A DNA stretch of 64,000 bases from Capnocytophaga periodontitidis (GCF_016126015.1 NZ_JAEFDB010000001.1:744001-808000); one strand, 5' to 3'. Counted from the first letter of the stretch, positions 1 through 8,893 are shown. Numbers and translations are program-made. Notes: a model not told the origin generated them from the letters alone.

Positions 1-40
1 AGAACATAGAAAATAATATTTAATTACTAAATATAAAAAA

Positions 41-71
41 GGCTGTCCGGAATAATCTGGACAGCCTTTTT
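41..71. terminator. Rho-independent terminator downstream of cca
   Basis: An 8-bp perfect stem (GGCTGTCC at 41-48, GGACAGCC at 59-66) is flanked by A6 on the left and T5 on the right, so it can end transcription in either direction. It lies just past the stop codon of the minus-strand CCA-adding enzyme gene. Confidence 0.85.
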
Positions 72-75
72 AATT

Positions 76-1485
76 TTATATCAATTTCATTTTCTTTGCT
101 TTCTCCATCATAAAGGCTTTAGCTGCCTCGTACTCATTGGGGATTTTACCTTCTAAAATTGCTTCTTTTATCGCTTCTTTTAGTACCCCTACAGGTCGCG
201 AAGGAAGTAAATTGAAGGTTTGCATTATTTCTTCACCACTCACCGGAGGTTGAAAATTTCGAATGTGATCTTTTTCCTCTACCTCCACTACTTTCTGACG
301 TACTATTTGAAAATTGTCGTGATATTTCTTAAACTTTTTAGGGTTTTTAGTAGTGATATCAGCTTCACAAAGAGTCATCAAATCTTCAAATTCTTCTCCT
401 GATTCAAATACCAAACGTCGTACTGCCGAATCGGTTACAATATCTTCCGCAATGATAATAGGTCGCGAACTCATTTTTACGATTTTCTGCACGTATTTCA
501 TCTTATCGTTCAGTGGCATTCGCAAGCGTTTGAAAAGGTGATATACCATTTTGCTCCCTACAAACTCGTGTCCGTGAAACGTCCAGCCAATCTTCTTATC
601 AAAACGTTTAGTAGGGGCTTTACCAATATCGTGTAACAATGCCGCCCAACGCAACCATAAGTTATCAGTATGTTCTGAGATATTATCTACAACTTCCAAA
701 GTATGCCAAAAGTTATCTTTATGGCGTTGTCCATCTTGTTCTTGTACTCCTTGCAGCGCAATAAGTTCAGGAAGAATATAATGCAATAAACCTGTTTCGT
801 ATAGCAATTTCAGTCCTACAGAAGGTTTAGGTGATGCTAATATTTTATTCAGTTCTTCTACAATGCGCTCATTAGAAATAATTTTCAAGCGTTCTTTATT
901 ATCAGTAATAGCTTTCAGCGATAGCTCTTCTATCTCAAAATTCAGCTGAGTAGCAAACCTAATTGCACGCATCATACGTAATGGATCATCTGAATAAGTA
1001 ATATCAGGGTCTAAGGGTGTACGAATAAGTTTCCGCTCTAAGTCTCCTAAGCCGTCAAAAGGGTCAATAAGGTCGCCAAAAGTATCTTTGTTCAGTGAAA
1101 AAGCCATCGCATTGATAGTAAAATCACGGCGGTTTTGGTCATCTTGTAGTGTACCACTCTCTACATAAGGTTTGCGAGAATTTGATTCATAACTCTCACG
1201 GCGTGCTCCTACAAATTCTATATCTAATCCATCGGCTTTAATCATCGCTGTACCAAAGTTTTTGAATATAGATACCTTAGGATTATTAGGCAATTGTTCA
1301 GCTACTTTTTCAGCTAATGAAATACCACTACCAATAGACACTATATCAATGTCTTTAGGGAGTTTTTTCTTTAGTAAATAATCGCGTACAAACCCTCCAA
1401 TTACGTAACTTTCAAGCGGTATTTCAGCTGAAATATTACTGATAAGTTCAAAAATAGGATTAGAGAGTGCTTCAGTATAGTTCAT
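76..1485 (-). CDS. cca: CCA tRNA nucleotidyltransferase with HD domain
   Basis: Adds or repairs the 3'-CCA end of tRNAs from CTP and ATP in the cytoplasm. The 469-residue protein has the class II polymerase-beta-like head: GGFVRD near residue 31, then the metal-binding DID near 46, and RRDFTINAMAF near 120. An RNA-binding middle follows, then an HD phosphohydrolase domain with HTLEVV and LLHDIGK (residues about 257-290). Bacteroidota usually carry this HD-containing type. The ATG overlaps the stop codon of upstream kdsA by one base (TAATG), so the two are translationally coupled; a terminator follows. Poly(A) polymerase is the alternative in this superfamily, but the HD domain and the lack of a second copy here favour CCA addition. 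Confidence 0.93.
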   Translation of the reverse strand: MNYTEALSNPIFELISNISAEIPLESYVIGGFVRDYLLKKKLPKDIDIVSIGSGISLAEKVAEQLPNNPKVSIFKNFGTAMIKADGLDIEFVGARRESYESNSRKPYVESGTLQDDQNRRDFTINAMAFSLNKDTFGDLIDPFDGLGDLERKLIRTPLDPDITYSDDPLRMMRAIRFATQLNFEIEELSLKAITDNKERLKIISNERIVEELNKILASPKPSVGLKLLYETGLLHYILPELIALQGVQEQDGQRHKDNFWHTLEVVDNISEHTDNLWLRWAALLHDIGKAPTKRFDKKIGWTFHGHEFVGSKMVYHLFKRLRMPLNDKMKYVQKIVKMSSRPIIIAEDIVTDSAVRRLVFESGEEFEDLMTLCEADITTKNPKKFKKYHDNFQIVRQKVVEVEEKDHIRNFQPPVSGEEIMQTFNLLPSRPVGVLKEAIKEAILEGKIPNEYEAAKAFMMEKAKKMKLI

Positions 1486-2276
1486 TAAAATTCGTTAATT
1501 GTTTTGCGAATGGCAACCAAACGCGTTAAAAGTCCTTCGAGGAGGTCGAGATGTAGCATATTAGCCCCATCACTTTTGGCATTAGCTGGGTCAAAATGGG
1601 TTTCTATAAATAGTCCATCTACATCGTTTACTATGGCTGCACGAGCAATAGTTTCAATCATATCGGGGCGACCTCCTGTTACCCCAGTAGTTTGATTAGG
1701 CTGCTGTAATGAGTGGGTAACGTCCATCACAACAGGAGCAAATTGGCGCATTGTAGGAATTCCTCTAAAATCTACTATCAAATCCTGATAACCAAACATC
1801 GTTCCGCGATCGGTAATCAAAGCCTTTTTATTACTACTATCAAATACCTTTTGGACAGCAAACTGCATACTTTCAGGACTCATAAACTGACCTTTTTTGA
1901 GGTTTACTATCTTACCTGTTTCGGCTGCTGCCACAACCAAATCTGTTTGGCGTACCAAAAAAGCTGGTATTTGCAATACATCTACATACTCAGCGGCCAT
2001 CGTGGCATCACTCACCTGATGAATATCAGTAACGGTAGGTACTCCAAAAGTTTGACCTACTTTTCGGAGTATTTTCAGCGCTTTTTCATCGCCTATACCC
2101 GTAAACGAATCTACACGGCTACGATTGGCTTTCTTAAAACTCCCTTTAAAAGTGTATGGAATATTCAGTTTTTGAGTGATATTCACTATACGTTCTGCAA
2201 TTTTCATCGCCATATTTTCTCCTTCTATGGCACAAGGTCCTGCTAAGAGAAAAAAATTATCTGCTTTATTTAACAT
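1485..2276 (-). CDS. kdsA: 3-deoxy-8-phosphooctulonate synthase KdsA
   Basis: Condenses phosphoenolpyruvate with arabinose 5-phosphate to make KDO 8-phosphate, the committed step to the inner-core sugar of lipopolysaccharide. The 263-residue length is close to that of the family. Recognisable blocks include the N-terminal AGPCAIEG, FKGSFKKANRSR, PTVTDIHQ, QIPAFLVRQTDL and the C-terminal IETHFDPANAKSDG. The enzyme is a soluble TIM-barrel aldolase. It lies between marC and cca on the same strand, 21 bases after marC ends, and overlaps cca by one base. Its presence implies a KDO-containing LPS. Confidence 0.97.
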   Translation of the reverse strand: MLNKADNFFLLAGPCAIEGENMAMKIAERIVNITQKLNIPYTFKGSFKKANRSRVDSFTGIGDEKALKILRKVGQTFGVPTVTDIHQVSDATMAAEYVDVLQIPAFLVRQTDLVVAAAETGKIVNLKKGQFMSPESMQFAVQKVFDSSNKKALITDRGTMFGYQDLIVDFRGIPTMRQFAPVVMDVTHSLQQPNQTTGVTGGRPDMIETIARAAIVNDVDGLFIETHFDPANAKSDGANMLHLDLLEGLLTRLVAIRKTINEF

Positions 2277-2297
2277 TTTATTTAATTTATTAGAGGA

Positions 2298-2879
2298 TTA
2301 GTGAACAAAAAGCATTGCCCTAATATTAGTGGTAAACAAATTTACAGCAATAGCTAAAAGAATGACCCCAAAAAGGTTGTGAAGTACAGTAATACCTTGT
2401 TTGCCTAAGAATTTTTCTATACGTTCCGACGATTTTAGTACTATATAAACAATAACCATATTGATAATTATCGCTACAATAATATTCTCTACATAGAATT
2501 TTGCTCTGAGCGAGAGTACTGTTGTAAGCGCACCTGCTCCTGCCACCATAGGGAACGCTAATGGCACAATAGAAGCACTTTCAGGAGTTGTTCCTTTGTA
2601 GAGGGTAATTCCTAAAATCATCTCTAAGGCGAGAAAAAATAAGATAAACGCTCCTGCTACAGCAAAAGCTTCAACGGTTACCCCAAATAAATTCAGCAAT
2701 TGCTTACCAAGAAATAAAAACACCACTAATAAACTTCCTGCTACAATAGCTGTTTTCTCTGATTGTATACGTCCCGCTTTTTTACGTAGGTTGATAATAA
2801 TTGGCACACTCCCAATGATATCTACCACTGCAAAGAGTACCATAGTAGCGGAGATAATCTCCTTTACATCAAAATTCAT
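2298..2879 (-). CDS. MarC family integral membrane protein (UPF0056)
   Basis: A 193-residue, highly hydrophobic protein with about six membrane segments. The sequence resembles the MarC/YchE family: an N-terminal VDIIGSVPI block, the polar EKTAIV before the second helix, and a C-terminal NLFGVILLAIAVN segment. Despite the family name, a role in multiple antibiotic resistance has not held up, and the function is unknown. A good promoter (TACTTTTG at 2897-2904) lies just upstream of the ATG, and the gene probably begins the marC-kdsA-cca transcript. Confidence 0.85.
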   Translation of the reverse strand: MNFDVKEIISATMVLFAVVDIIGSVPIIINLRKKAGRIQSEKTAIVAGSLLVVFLFLGKQLLNLFGVTVEAFAVAGAFILFFLALEMILGITLYKGTTPESASIVPLAFPMVAGAGALTTVLSLRAKFYVENIIVAIIINMVIVYIVLKSSERIEKFLGKQGITVLHNLFGVILLAIAVNLFTTNIRAMLFVH

Positions 2880-2896
2880 AACTTAAAAAATTTGCG

Positions 2897-2927
2897 CAAA
2901 AGTACAAATTAATTAACAAATTTACAA
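2897..2927 (-). promoter_or_regulatory. Promoter of marC-kdsA-cca
   Basis: Reading the minus strand, TTG (2927-2925), 20 bases, then TACTTTTG (2904-2897), 18 bases before the marC ATG. This is the Bacteroidota housekeeping pattern TTG-N19-TAnnTTTG. The surrounding DNA is a chain of acaaatt-like repeats. Confidence 0.75.
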
Positions 2928-2937
2928 ATTGACAAAT

Positions 2938-2967
2938 TTGGTAATTGATAAATTATTGTTACCTTTG
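2938..2967 (+). promoter_or_regulatory. Promoter of the 2982 membrane protein and ABC-F gene
   Basis: TTG at 2938-2940, a 19-base spacer, then TACCTTTG at 2960-2967, 14 bases before the ATG at 2982. It is back to back with the divergent marC promoter, so about 100 bases serve two transcripts. Confidence 0.75.
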
Positions 2968-2981
2968 CCTCTCATAAGACT

Positions 2982-3491
2982 ATGCTAAACGAAGATTTTA
3001 TCATAAAAGGTAGAAAACTTACCGCTGAAGAGTGGGGAAGTAGACTTCTATTGGTAGCTATCAACCTACCAATAGCCATTATTACCTTTTATACTCTTAA
3101 CTTCAATTCTTCTACTTTCTTTTTCCAATTTATTTTCGGAATAGTCACTGCCTTTTTAGCATTTTTTGCTATTATTATGACCTTTAAAGAATACAAATAT
3201 TCACTACTTACACTTCATTTTTACAATAATCAATTAAAAATACTATACAAAAATAAAATTCTGAAAGATGTAACTCTAAAAGATATTAAATTATTACATT
3301 TTTTTAATTTATCTGAAAAGAAAGATAAAATGTGTAGGCCTTTTTTGGATATTTATGACCATAATAACATTATTATTATACATATACAACTGAATTTTAG
3401 AGACTACAATCAACTAAAAACATATCTTACCTCCTACCCTATTAATATAAACGACGAAGTTATACACAATTATTCTGACATAAAAAAATGA
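2982..3491 (+). CDS. Small membrane protein of unknown function
   Basis: A 169-residue protein not recognised as a named family. It has two hydrophobic segments (about residues 22-40 and 45-66) followed by a basic, lysine/asparagine-rich cytoplasmic tail. The layout (short N-terminus, helical hairpin, soluble domain) resembles PH-like or YcxB-type membrane proteins, but no signature is visible. The last codon overlaps the ABC-F ATG (ATGA), so it is probably co-translated with that ATPase. The sequence is AT-rich even for this genome. Confidence 0.7.
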   Translation: MLNEDFIIKGRKLTAEEWGSRLLLVAINLPIAIITFYTLNFNSSTFFFQFIFGIVTAFLAFFAIIMTFKEYKYSLLTLHFYNNQLKILYKNKILKDVTLKDIKLLHFFNLSEKKDKMCRPFLDIYDHNNIIIIHIQLNFRDYNQLKTYLTSYPININDEVIHNYSDIKK

Positions 3492-5350
3492 ACTTACTAT
3501 CCGTAGAAAACATATCTAAAGCCTTTGGCGAACGTATAATTCTTGAAAACATTTCTTTTGGCATCAATAAAGACCAAAAAATAGCCTTTATAGCCAAAAA
3601 TGGTACTGGAAAAACTACTCTTCTCAACATTATCGCTGGGAAAGATCTCCCTGATAGTGGTCAAGTGGTATTCCGCAAAGGGATACACATTGGTTTTCTC
3701 TCTCAAAATCCTTATTTTAATGAAGATTTAACAATAGAAGAAACTATTTTTGCTACAGATAACCCCATTTTGCGCCTTATCCGAGAATATGAACACGCCT
3801 TGCAACACCCCGAAAATGAAGATGCCTATCAAAAAGCTTTTGAACAAATGGAACGCCATAACGCGTGGGATTTCGAAACACAATACAAACAAATCCTCTC
3901 CCGACTTAAATTGGATAACCTCCATTTGAAAGTAAAAAACCTTTCTGGCGGACAAAAAAAGCGCCTTGCCTTAGCCAATGTACTCATCAGTAAACCTGAT
4001 TTATTGATATTAGATGAACCTACTAACCACCTCGATTTAGAAATGATAGAATGGCTCGAACAATATTTCGCTAAAGAGAACCTTACCCTATTCATCGTTA
4101 CTCACGACCGATATTTCTTAGAACGCGTTTGCAACGAAATATTAGAGTTAGACAACGGTGAACTCTTCAGTTATAAAGGAAACTATTCTTATTTTTTAGA
4201 GAAGAAAGAGCAACGACTCGCACAAGAACAGGCTTCTGTAGAGAAAGCTAAAAACCTATATGTAAAAGAACTCGACTGGATGCGCCGCCAGCCCAAAGCG
4301 CGTACCACCAAATCTAAATCGCGTATCGACGACTTCTATAAAATTAAAGAAGCAGCTCACAAAAGACGCAAAGAGCATTCCGTGCAATTAGAAATCAATA
4401 TGGAACGCTTAGGCAGCAAAACTGTAGAGTTTCACAACGTATGCAAGGCTTTTGATGAGCTCTGCATACTCAATAAGTTTAGCTACAATTTCCTACGAGG
4501 AGAACGAGTGGGGATTATAGGAAAAAACGGCACAGGGAAGTCTACATTCTTAAACCTCCTCACAGGAACGCTCACCCCCGATAGTGGTAAAATAATAGTA
4601 GGCGATACTATCAAATTTGGCTACTATACCCAAGAGGGCATAGAGGTATTACAAGGGCAAAAAGTGATAGAAGTAATACAAAAATACGGCGATTATATCC
4701 CCTTACTCAAAGGTCGTACCCTCTCAGCTGGGCAATTATTAGAACGTTTTCTCTTCGACCGTAAAAAGCAATACGACTATGTAGAAAAACTCAGTGGAGG
4801 TGAGCTCAAACGCTTATATCTCTGCACTGTACTTATACAAAACCCTAATTTCCTAATCCTTGACGAGCCTACAAACGACCTCGACATCGTTACTCTAAAC
4901 GTCTTGGAAGACTTTTTGTTAGACTATCCCGGTTGCTTAGTTGTTGTCTCTCACGACCGCTATTTTATGGATAAAATCGTAGACCACCTTTTTGTATTCA
5001 AAGGCAAGGGTGAAGTAGAAGATTTCCCTGGTAACTATACCGACTATCGTGTATATGAAGAAAGTACCCTACCGGTAGACGAATCTCTTAAAAAAGAAAC
5101 CACCAAAAACACTTGGCGTAAAGACGGAATGAAAGGTCTATCGTTCAATGAACAGAAAGAATATAACCGTTTAGAAAAAGAAATCGCCCAATTAGAAGAG
5201 CAAAAAGCGAGTATTGAAGCTACTTTTGCCGAAGGAACACTTAGCAATGATGAAATACAAACCCAATCAATTGCCTTACAGCAAACGCTCACTGCCATAG
5301 AGGAAAAAACAGAACGCTGGTTTGAGTTAACTGAAAAATTAGAACAATAA
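3488..5350 (+). CDS. ABC-F family ATPase (Uup/EttA-like)
   Basis: A soluble duplicated ATPase of 620 residues with no membrane domain. ABC-F proteins act on the ribosome, in translation-factor, rescue or antibiotic-protection roles. Two nucleotide-binding domains are visible: Walker A KNGTGKTT (about 37-44) with signature LSGGQKKR and Walker B LLILDEPTNHLD; then GKNGTGKST (about 347-355) with signature LSGGELKR and LILDEPTNDLD. The charged linker between them carries the basic MRRQPKARTTKSK segment typical of the P-site-tRNA interaction motif. A C-terminal coiled coil (about 555-620) is the Uup-type tail. In the first domain an alanine precedes the P-loop lysine-asparagine where glycine is usual. 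Confidence 0.92.
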   Translation: MNLLSVENISKAFGERIILENISFGINKDQKIAFIAKNGTGKTTLLNIIAGKDLPDSGQVVFRKGIHIGFLSQNPYFNEDLTIEETIFATDNPILRLIREYEHALQHPENEDAYQKAFEQMERHNAWDFETQYKQILSRLKLDNLHLKVKNLSGGQKKRLALANVLISKPDLLILDEPTNHLDLEMIEWLEQYFAKENLTLFIVTHDRYFLERVCNEILELDNGELFSYKGNYSYFLEKKEQRLAQEQASVEKAKNLYVKELDWMRRQPKARTTKSKSRIDDFYKIKEAAHKRRKEHSVQLEINMERLGSKTVEFHNVCKAFDELCILNKFSYNFLRGERVGIIGKNGTGKSTFLNLLTGTLTPDSGKIIVGDTIKFGYYTQEGIEVLQGQKVIEVIQKYGDYIPLLKGRTLSAGQLLERFLFDRKKQYDYVEKLSGGELKRLYLCTVLIQNPNFLILDEPTNDLDIVTLNVLEDFLLDYPGCLVVVSHDRYFMDKIVDHLFVFKGKGEVEDFPGNYTDYRVYEESTLPVDESLKKETTKNTWRKDGMKGLSFNEQKEYNRLEKEIAQLEEQKASIEATFAEGTLSNDEIQTQSIALQQTLTAIEEKTERWFELTEKLEQ

Positions 5351-6469
5351 TTAAACCGATTTGCGATAAGTACGCCACCAACGATCAGGAACGATACCGC
5401 GAATAGCTTCTTCATAATCTTGTGGTAAACAAGGCACAAGTCCTGAAGGCACATGATTTTGAGGAGAAGAATATTTGTCACCTCCTGGTTTCATCCACCA
5501 ACGTTCAGTTTGGGTACTCTTGAAAAACTCTATTTGTATATCGTCTATAGGCACAATATATTTAGTGTAATTCTCATCGTTGATTACAGGCAATTCCTTA
5601 ATGCGGAAGGTAAAACCTTCATAAAAATACCAAACCATTTCTGCGAGTAATTGGGCAGCTAAATCTGTATTAGGAATATCAAAAATACCCGCTACTTGTA
5701 CATTACTACTAATACCTGCATAACGCGCAATAGCACATATTTCTCTGCTATTAAATCCATTTACGTTACCCATAGCCATCATATCCTTTGCTTGTACTGA
5801 AGTCATATCCACACTCACTATATCAGCATCGCGCATAGCAGGCTCTATAATCTTCAAATCATTCACTATATTACCTAAACGATGCACCTCAAAACACATT
5901 TTCTCAAGCAAATCCAATTCTTCTTGGGCTACATAATACGATTGATAACCTAAATTTGTAAAATCTAATAAGTTTACAGGCGGTTCTGAAATAAGCTTGC
6001 TCATATACGAACTCTCCACAAACAGTTCCTCAGCATTACCAAAATCAAATTTAGAATCCACACATACAAGGTTTACCATCTGTTCAAGGCTATCAAAAGC
6101 ACGATAAAGTGAATAGGTAAAATCTTGCGATCCTCCTAACACTACAGGAATTACCCCCTCCTTAATCAATTCAGCTACAATCTCTTTAATAGCAAAATGC
6201 GTATCTTCTTCAGTAGCTCCTAAAGGCAAGTTTCCTAAATCTGCAATACCAAAATTCCAATTACCCATAAAAAGTGAGTACAAATGTTGGCGAAAACGAT
6301 AAAACGACTGCCCCATCGTTTCTATACAGAAGAAAGCTATTTTTACATCTGTAAGATCTGGCAATCCTAAGGAAGGAAGGTGTTTATGAAGTTGAAAACC
6401 TACTTGTTGTGGCTTGTAATCATCTAAGGTAAAAGACTCATCTATAGGTTGTAAATAGGATAATGACAT
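5351..6469 (-). CDS. Arginase/formiminoglutamase-fold protein with incomplete metal site
   Basis: A 372-residue ureohydrolase-fold protein, similar to entries often annotated as formimidoylglutamase in Bacteroidota. Active arginases bind two Mn ions through GGxH, DAHxD and SxDxDxxDP. Here these positions read G112-G-S-Q-D, D138-S-K-F-D142 and S219-V-D221-M-T, so three of the six usual ligands are replaced (Q for H, K for H, T for D). A catalytic dimanganese centre is therefore unlikely, and a pseudo-enzyme or different role should be considered. The start is set at the ATG at 6469: the in-frame upstream TTG at 6493 lies inside the promoter -7 box. It converges with the ABC-F gene with no gap. 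Confidence 0.75.
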   Translation of the reverse strand: MSLSYLQPIDESFTLDDYKPQQVGFQLHKHLPSLGLPDLTDVKIAFFCIETMGQSFYRFRQHLYSLFMGNWNFGIADLGNLPLGATEEDTHFAIKEIVAELIKEGVIPVVLGGSQDFTYSLYRAFDSLEQMVNLVCVDSKFDFGNAEELFVESSYMSKLISEPPVNLLDFTNLGYQSYYVAQEELDLLEKMCFEVHRLGNIVNDLKIIEPAMRDADIVSVDMTSVQAKDMMAMGNVNGFNSREICAIARYAGISSNVQVAGIFDIPNTDLAAQLLAEMVWYFYEGFTFRIKELPVINDENYTKYIVPIDDIQIEFFKSTQTERWWMKPGGDKYSSPQNHVPSGLVPCLPQDYEEAIRGIVPDRWWRTYRKSV

Positions 6470-6490
6470 AATTTTTTTATTAATAGACGG

Positions 6491-6521
6491 CAAAGGTAGG
6501 AGATAATTAGCAAATTAGCAA
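6491..6521 (-). promoter_or_regulatory. Promoter of the arginase-fold gene
   Basis: On the minus strand, TTG (6521-6519), 20 bases, TACCTTTG (6498-6491). The ATG chosen at 6469 lies 21 bases downstream. The promoter excludes the longer reading from a TTG at 6493. Confidence 0.75.
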
Positions 6522-6556
6522 ATTTGTGATTTAGTAAATTATTTATCTTTCCTCTC

Positions 6557-6585
6557 TTGTAGTTTGTAATTATTTATTAATTTTG
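6557..6585 (+). promoter_or_regulatory. Promoter of the 2-hydroxyacid dehydrogenase gene
   Basis: TTG at 6557-6559, an 18-base spacer, TAATTTTG at 6578-6585. A possible TTG start at 6583 falls within the -7 box, so translation must begin further on, at the ATG at 6646, leaving a leader of about 55 bases. Confidence 0.75.
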
Positions 6586-6645
6586 CCCCAAAATAGTACC
6601 TTTATCAAGTTCCTTATACTTGAAATAAAATACTTTTATCTCAAA

Positions 6646-7587
6646 ATGAAGATATTACATATAGACAAAAATCACCCCTTGATGCTTTCTCAACTCTCTG
6701 CACAAGGTTTTGAAAATGAAGAAGATTACACTAATACTAAAGAAGCTATAGAATCTAAAATTGCTGATTATGATGGCATTATCATCCGCAGTCGTTTTCC
6801 TATAGATAAAACTTTTTTAGACAAGGCTACTCGATTGAAATTCATAGGTAGAGTAGGTGCTGGTCTGGAAAATATAGATGGTGCTTATGCCGAAAGTAAA
6901 GGAATTACTCTTATTGCTGCTCCTGAAGGCAACCGCAATGCTGTAGGAGAACACACTCTTGGTATGCTTTTAGCTCTTTTGAACAAGTTTAAAAAAGCTA
7001 ACAACGAGATTAAAAATGGCAAATGGTTGCGTGAGGAAAACCGCGGTTGGGAGCTTGATGGCAAGACCATAGGTATCATAGGCTATGGCAATATGGGTAA
7101 GAGTTTTGCTAAGAAATTACGAGGTTTCGACTGCAATGTAATTTGCTACGACATTCTTCCTGACAAAGGCGATGAGAATGCTAAACAAGTAACTTTGGTA
7201 GATTTTTTCCGTCAAGCCGATATAGTGAGCTTGCATACCCCTCAAACTCCTCAAACTGAGAAAATGATTAATACAGCGTTTATCAATAGTTTTGCCAAAA
7301 GTTTTTGGTTCCTAAATACCGCTCGCGGCAAGAGTGTTGTTACCGATGATTTAGTGAACGCTCTAAAAAATGGCAAAGTGTTGGGAGCTGGTTTAGATGT
7401 ATTAGAATACGAAAAAGCTTCTTTTGAAGATTTTTTTAGCGACGGCCAGATGCCTGAATCTTTTAAATACTTATTAGATGCTGATAACGTAATTCTCACC
7501 CCTCATATCGCTGGCTGGACACTTGAAAGCAAAGAAAAACTCGCACAAATAATAGTTAACAAAATAATTAGCCAATTTAGAAATTGA
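6646..7587 (+). CDS. D-isomer specific 2-hydroxyacid dehydrogenase (SerA-like)
   Basis: A 313-residue NAD-dependent dehydrogenase of the D-3-phosphoglycerate dehydrogenase superfamily. It has a split substrate domain and a Rossmann domain with GIIGYGNMG (about 146-154). The catalytic triad is visible as R in NTARGKS, E in LDVLEYE and H in LTPHIAGWT. It lacks the C-terminal ACT domain of long SerA forms, so serine synthesis is possible but glyoxylate/hydroxypyruvate or other keto-acid substrates are not excluded. No serC lies beside it here. The start is set at the ATG at 6646 because the promoter covers the earlier in-frame TTG. The acid phosphatase gene follows after 22 bases. Confidence 0.88.
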   Translation: MKILHIDKNHPLMLSQLSAQGFENEEDYTNTKEAIESKIADYDGIIIRSRFPIDKTFLDKATRLKFIGRVGAGLENIDGAYAESKGITLIAAPEGNRNAVGEHTLGMLLALLNKFKKANNEIKNGKWLREENRGWELDGKTIGIIGYGNMGKSFAKKLRGFDCNVICYDILPDKGDENAKQVTLVDFFRQADIVSLHTPQTPQTEKMINTAFINSFAKSFWFLNTARGKSVVTDDLVNALKNGKVLGAGLDVLEYEKASFEDFFSDGQMPESFKYLLDADNVILTPHIAGWTLESKEKLAQIIVNKIISQFRN

Positions 7588-7609
7588 TAAATCAACAAAT
7601 TAAATAGAA

Positions 7610-8425
7610 ATGAAAAAAAATTATTTACTCATTGGGGTAGCCGCTTTATTACTCAGTTGCAACGCTACCAAAAACACTACTACAACACAAACTACTTCTG
7701 GCGAAAGTGCCCTAATTGCTAATGGCAAATTGTGGTCGTCTTATTTTCAACAAAATGCCGCTGAATACGAAGCCTTATGCTTGCAAGCTTTCAATATTGC
7801 TCAACTGCGGTTAGATGAAGCTATCGCTAAAAAAGGAGATAAACCTTTGGCTATTGTTACCGATATAGACGAAACCTTTTTAGACAACTCTCCTTTTGAA
7901 GCCTATTGTGCCAAGCAAGGGATTAGCTATTCACAAAAAGCGTGGGAAGAATGGACTGTTTTAGGCGAAGCTAAACCTCTAACAGGTGCCTTAGAATTTT
8001 TTAAATACGCCGATAGCAAAGGGGTCGCTATTTTTTATGTAACCAATCGTCTTGAGAAAGAACGCGAGGGTACTGCTAAAAACCTAAAAAGATACAACTT
8101 TCCTTTACCTTCTGATAGCCACCTCATTTTGCGTTCTGCCGAAAAAAGTAAAGAAAATCGCCGATTGCAAATCGCTAAGGATTACGACATCGTACTCTTG
8201 ATGGGCGATAACCTTTCCGACTTTTCTAAAGATTTTGATGGGGGTACTCCTCAACAACGCTCCGAGGCAGTTAATAAAAACAAAACAGAGTTTGGCAAAC
8301 GTTTTATTGTACTACCTAACTACTCCTATGGTGATTGGGAAGGTGCTGCGTATGGGCATAAATACAACATTCCTGCCGCTGAAAAAGAAGCGATTATCAA
8401 GAACAATACAAAGGCTTTTAAATAA
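7610..8425 (+). CDS. 5'-nucleotidase, lipoprotein e(P4) family (class C acid phosphatase)
   Basis: A 271-residue outer-membrane or periplasmic lipoprotein of the HAD superfamily. The signal peptide ends in the lipobox LLLSC (Cys near residue 17) and is followed by a threonine-rich spacer. The class C signature is present: TDIDETFLDNS (two catalytic aspartates) and the second motif LLMGDNLSDF. Homologues such as Haemophilus e(P4) dephosphorylate NMN and other nucleotides so the nucleoside can be taken up, a plausible role in nicotinamide-riboside or nucleotide scavenging here. It follows the dehydrogenase closely and probably shares its transcript. Confidence 0.92.
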   Translation: MKKNYLLIGVAALLLSCNATKNTTTTQTTSGESALIANGKLWSSYFQQNAAEYEALCLQAFNIAQLRLDEAIAKKGDKPLAIVTDIDETFLDNSPFEAYCAKQGISYSQKAWEEWTVLGEAKPLTGALEFFKYADSKGVAIFYVTNRLEKEREGTAKNLKRYNFPLPSDSHLILRSAEKSKENRRLQIAKDYDIVLLMGDNLSDFSKDFDGGTPQQRSEAVNKNKTEFGKRFIVLPNYSYGDWEGAAYGHKYNIPAAEKEAIIKNNTKAFK

Positions 8426-8448
8426 GTAACTCCCAACAAATAACTGAA

Positions 8449-8832
8449 ATGGAAAAAGAGTTTGTCATTCCTAAAAGAGAAGTAACTTCTATTGATATAG
8501 ATGAAGTGAATAAATTGTTGGAAGGACACTCGTATTTTGAGCTTTTAACAGAAGCTCCTACGACCACCTAGCAAGCTCAGCTTTTTGACTCCGAAGGTAT
8601 GGGTACATCACTGATGTTCAGGATAGTACTAAGAGAAGATTTTACTTCTTATATCGGTATTCAGATGTTGGGTGCAGGTGAACAACCTAAAGATGATGAG
8701 TGGAGGGCAAAATTTTTCGGACTTTTGCCTAACAAAGATACAATCGAAAAAGAAATAGCCAACGAGATACTTGATCTTCTACGTAAGATTTACAAGTTAG
8801 GAGCTGAGAAGAAAATAGAAAAATCAGTTTAA
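8449..8832 (+). pseudogene. Small unknown gene interrupted by an in-frame TAG
   Basis: A continuous reading frame runs from the ATG at 8449 to the TAA ending at 8832 (127 codons) except for one TAG at 8569-8571, codon 41. Sequence on both sides looks coding: acidic/lysine-rich, with normal codon use, ending in amphipathic helix KEIANEILDLLRKIYKLG. The stop sits in ACC-ACC-TAG-CAA-GCT-CAG, so a single C-to-T change of CAG would explain it. A downstream ATG at 8599 could still give a 77-residue protein, but without an obvious ribosome-binding context. The family is not recognised. It is either a recent pseudogene or a sequencing error; stop-codon readthrough is less likely. Confidence 0.6.
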
Positions 8833-8846
8833 TTGTTCATTGTTAC

Positions 8847-8876
8847 TTGCTAATTGATAATTAATTACTATTTTTG
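8847..8876 (+). promoter_or_regulatory. Promoter of ubiE/menG-porT
   Basis: TTG at 8847-8849, a 19-base spacer, TATTTTTG at 8869-8876, 17 bases before the ATG at 8894. Confidence 0.7.
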
Positions 8877-8893
8877 CCAAAAATTAAGCATAT

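Noticed and set aside
1713-2246. 177-codon frame opposite kdsA
   Set aside because: It lies wholly within kdsA on the other strand and lacks any family features.
6583-6645. Longer N-terminus of the 2-hydroxyacid dehydrogenase from a TTG
   Set aside because: The TTG is part of the TAATTTTG promoter box, so it cannot be in the transcript.
8569-8571. Pyrrolysine or programmed recoding at the in-frame TAG
   Set aside because: No pyrrolysine genes or recoding structure are visible, and a single base change from CAG explains the codon more simply.
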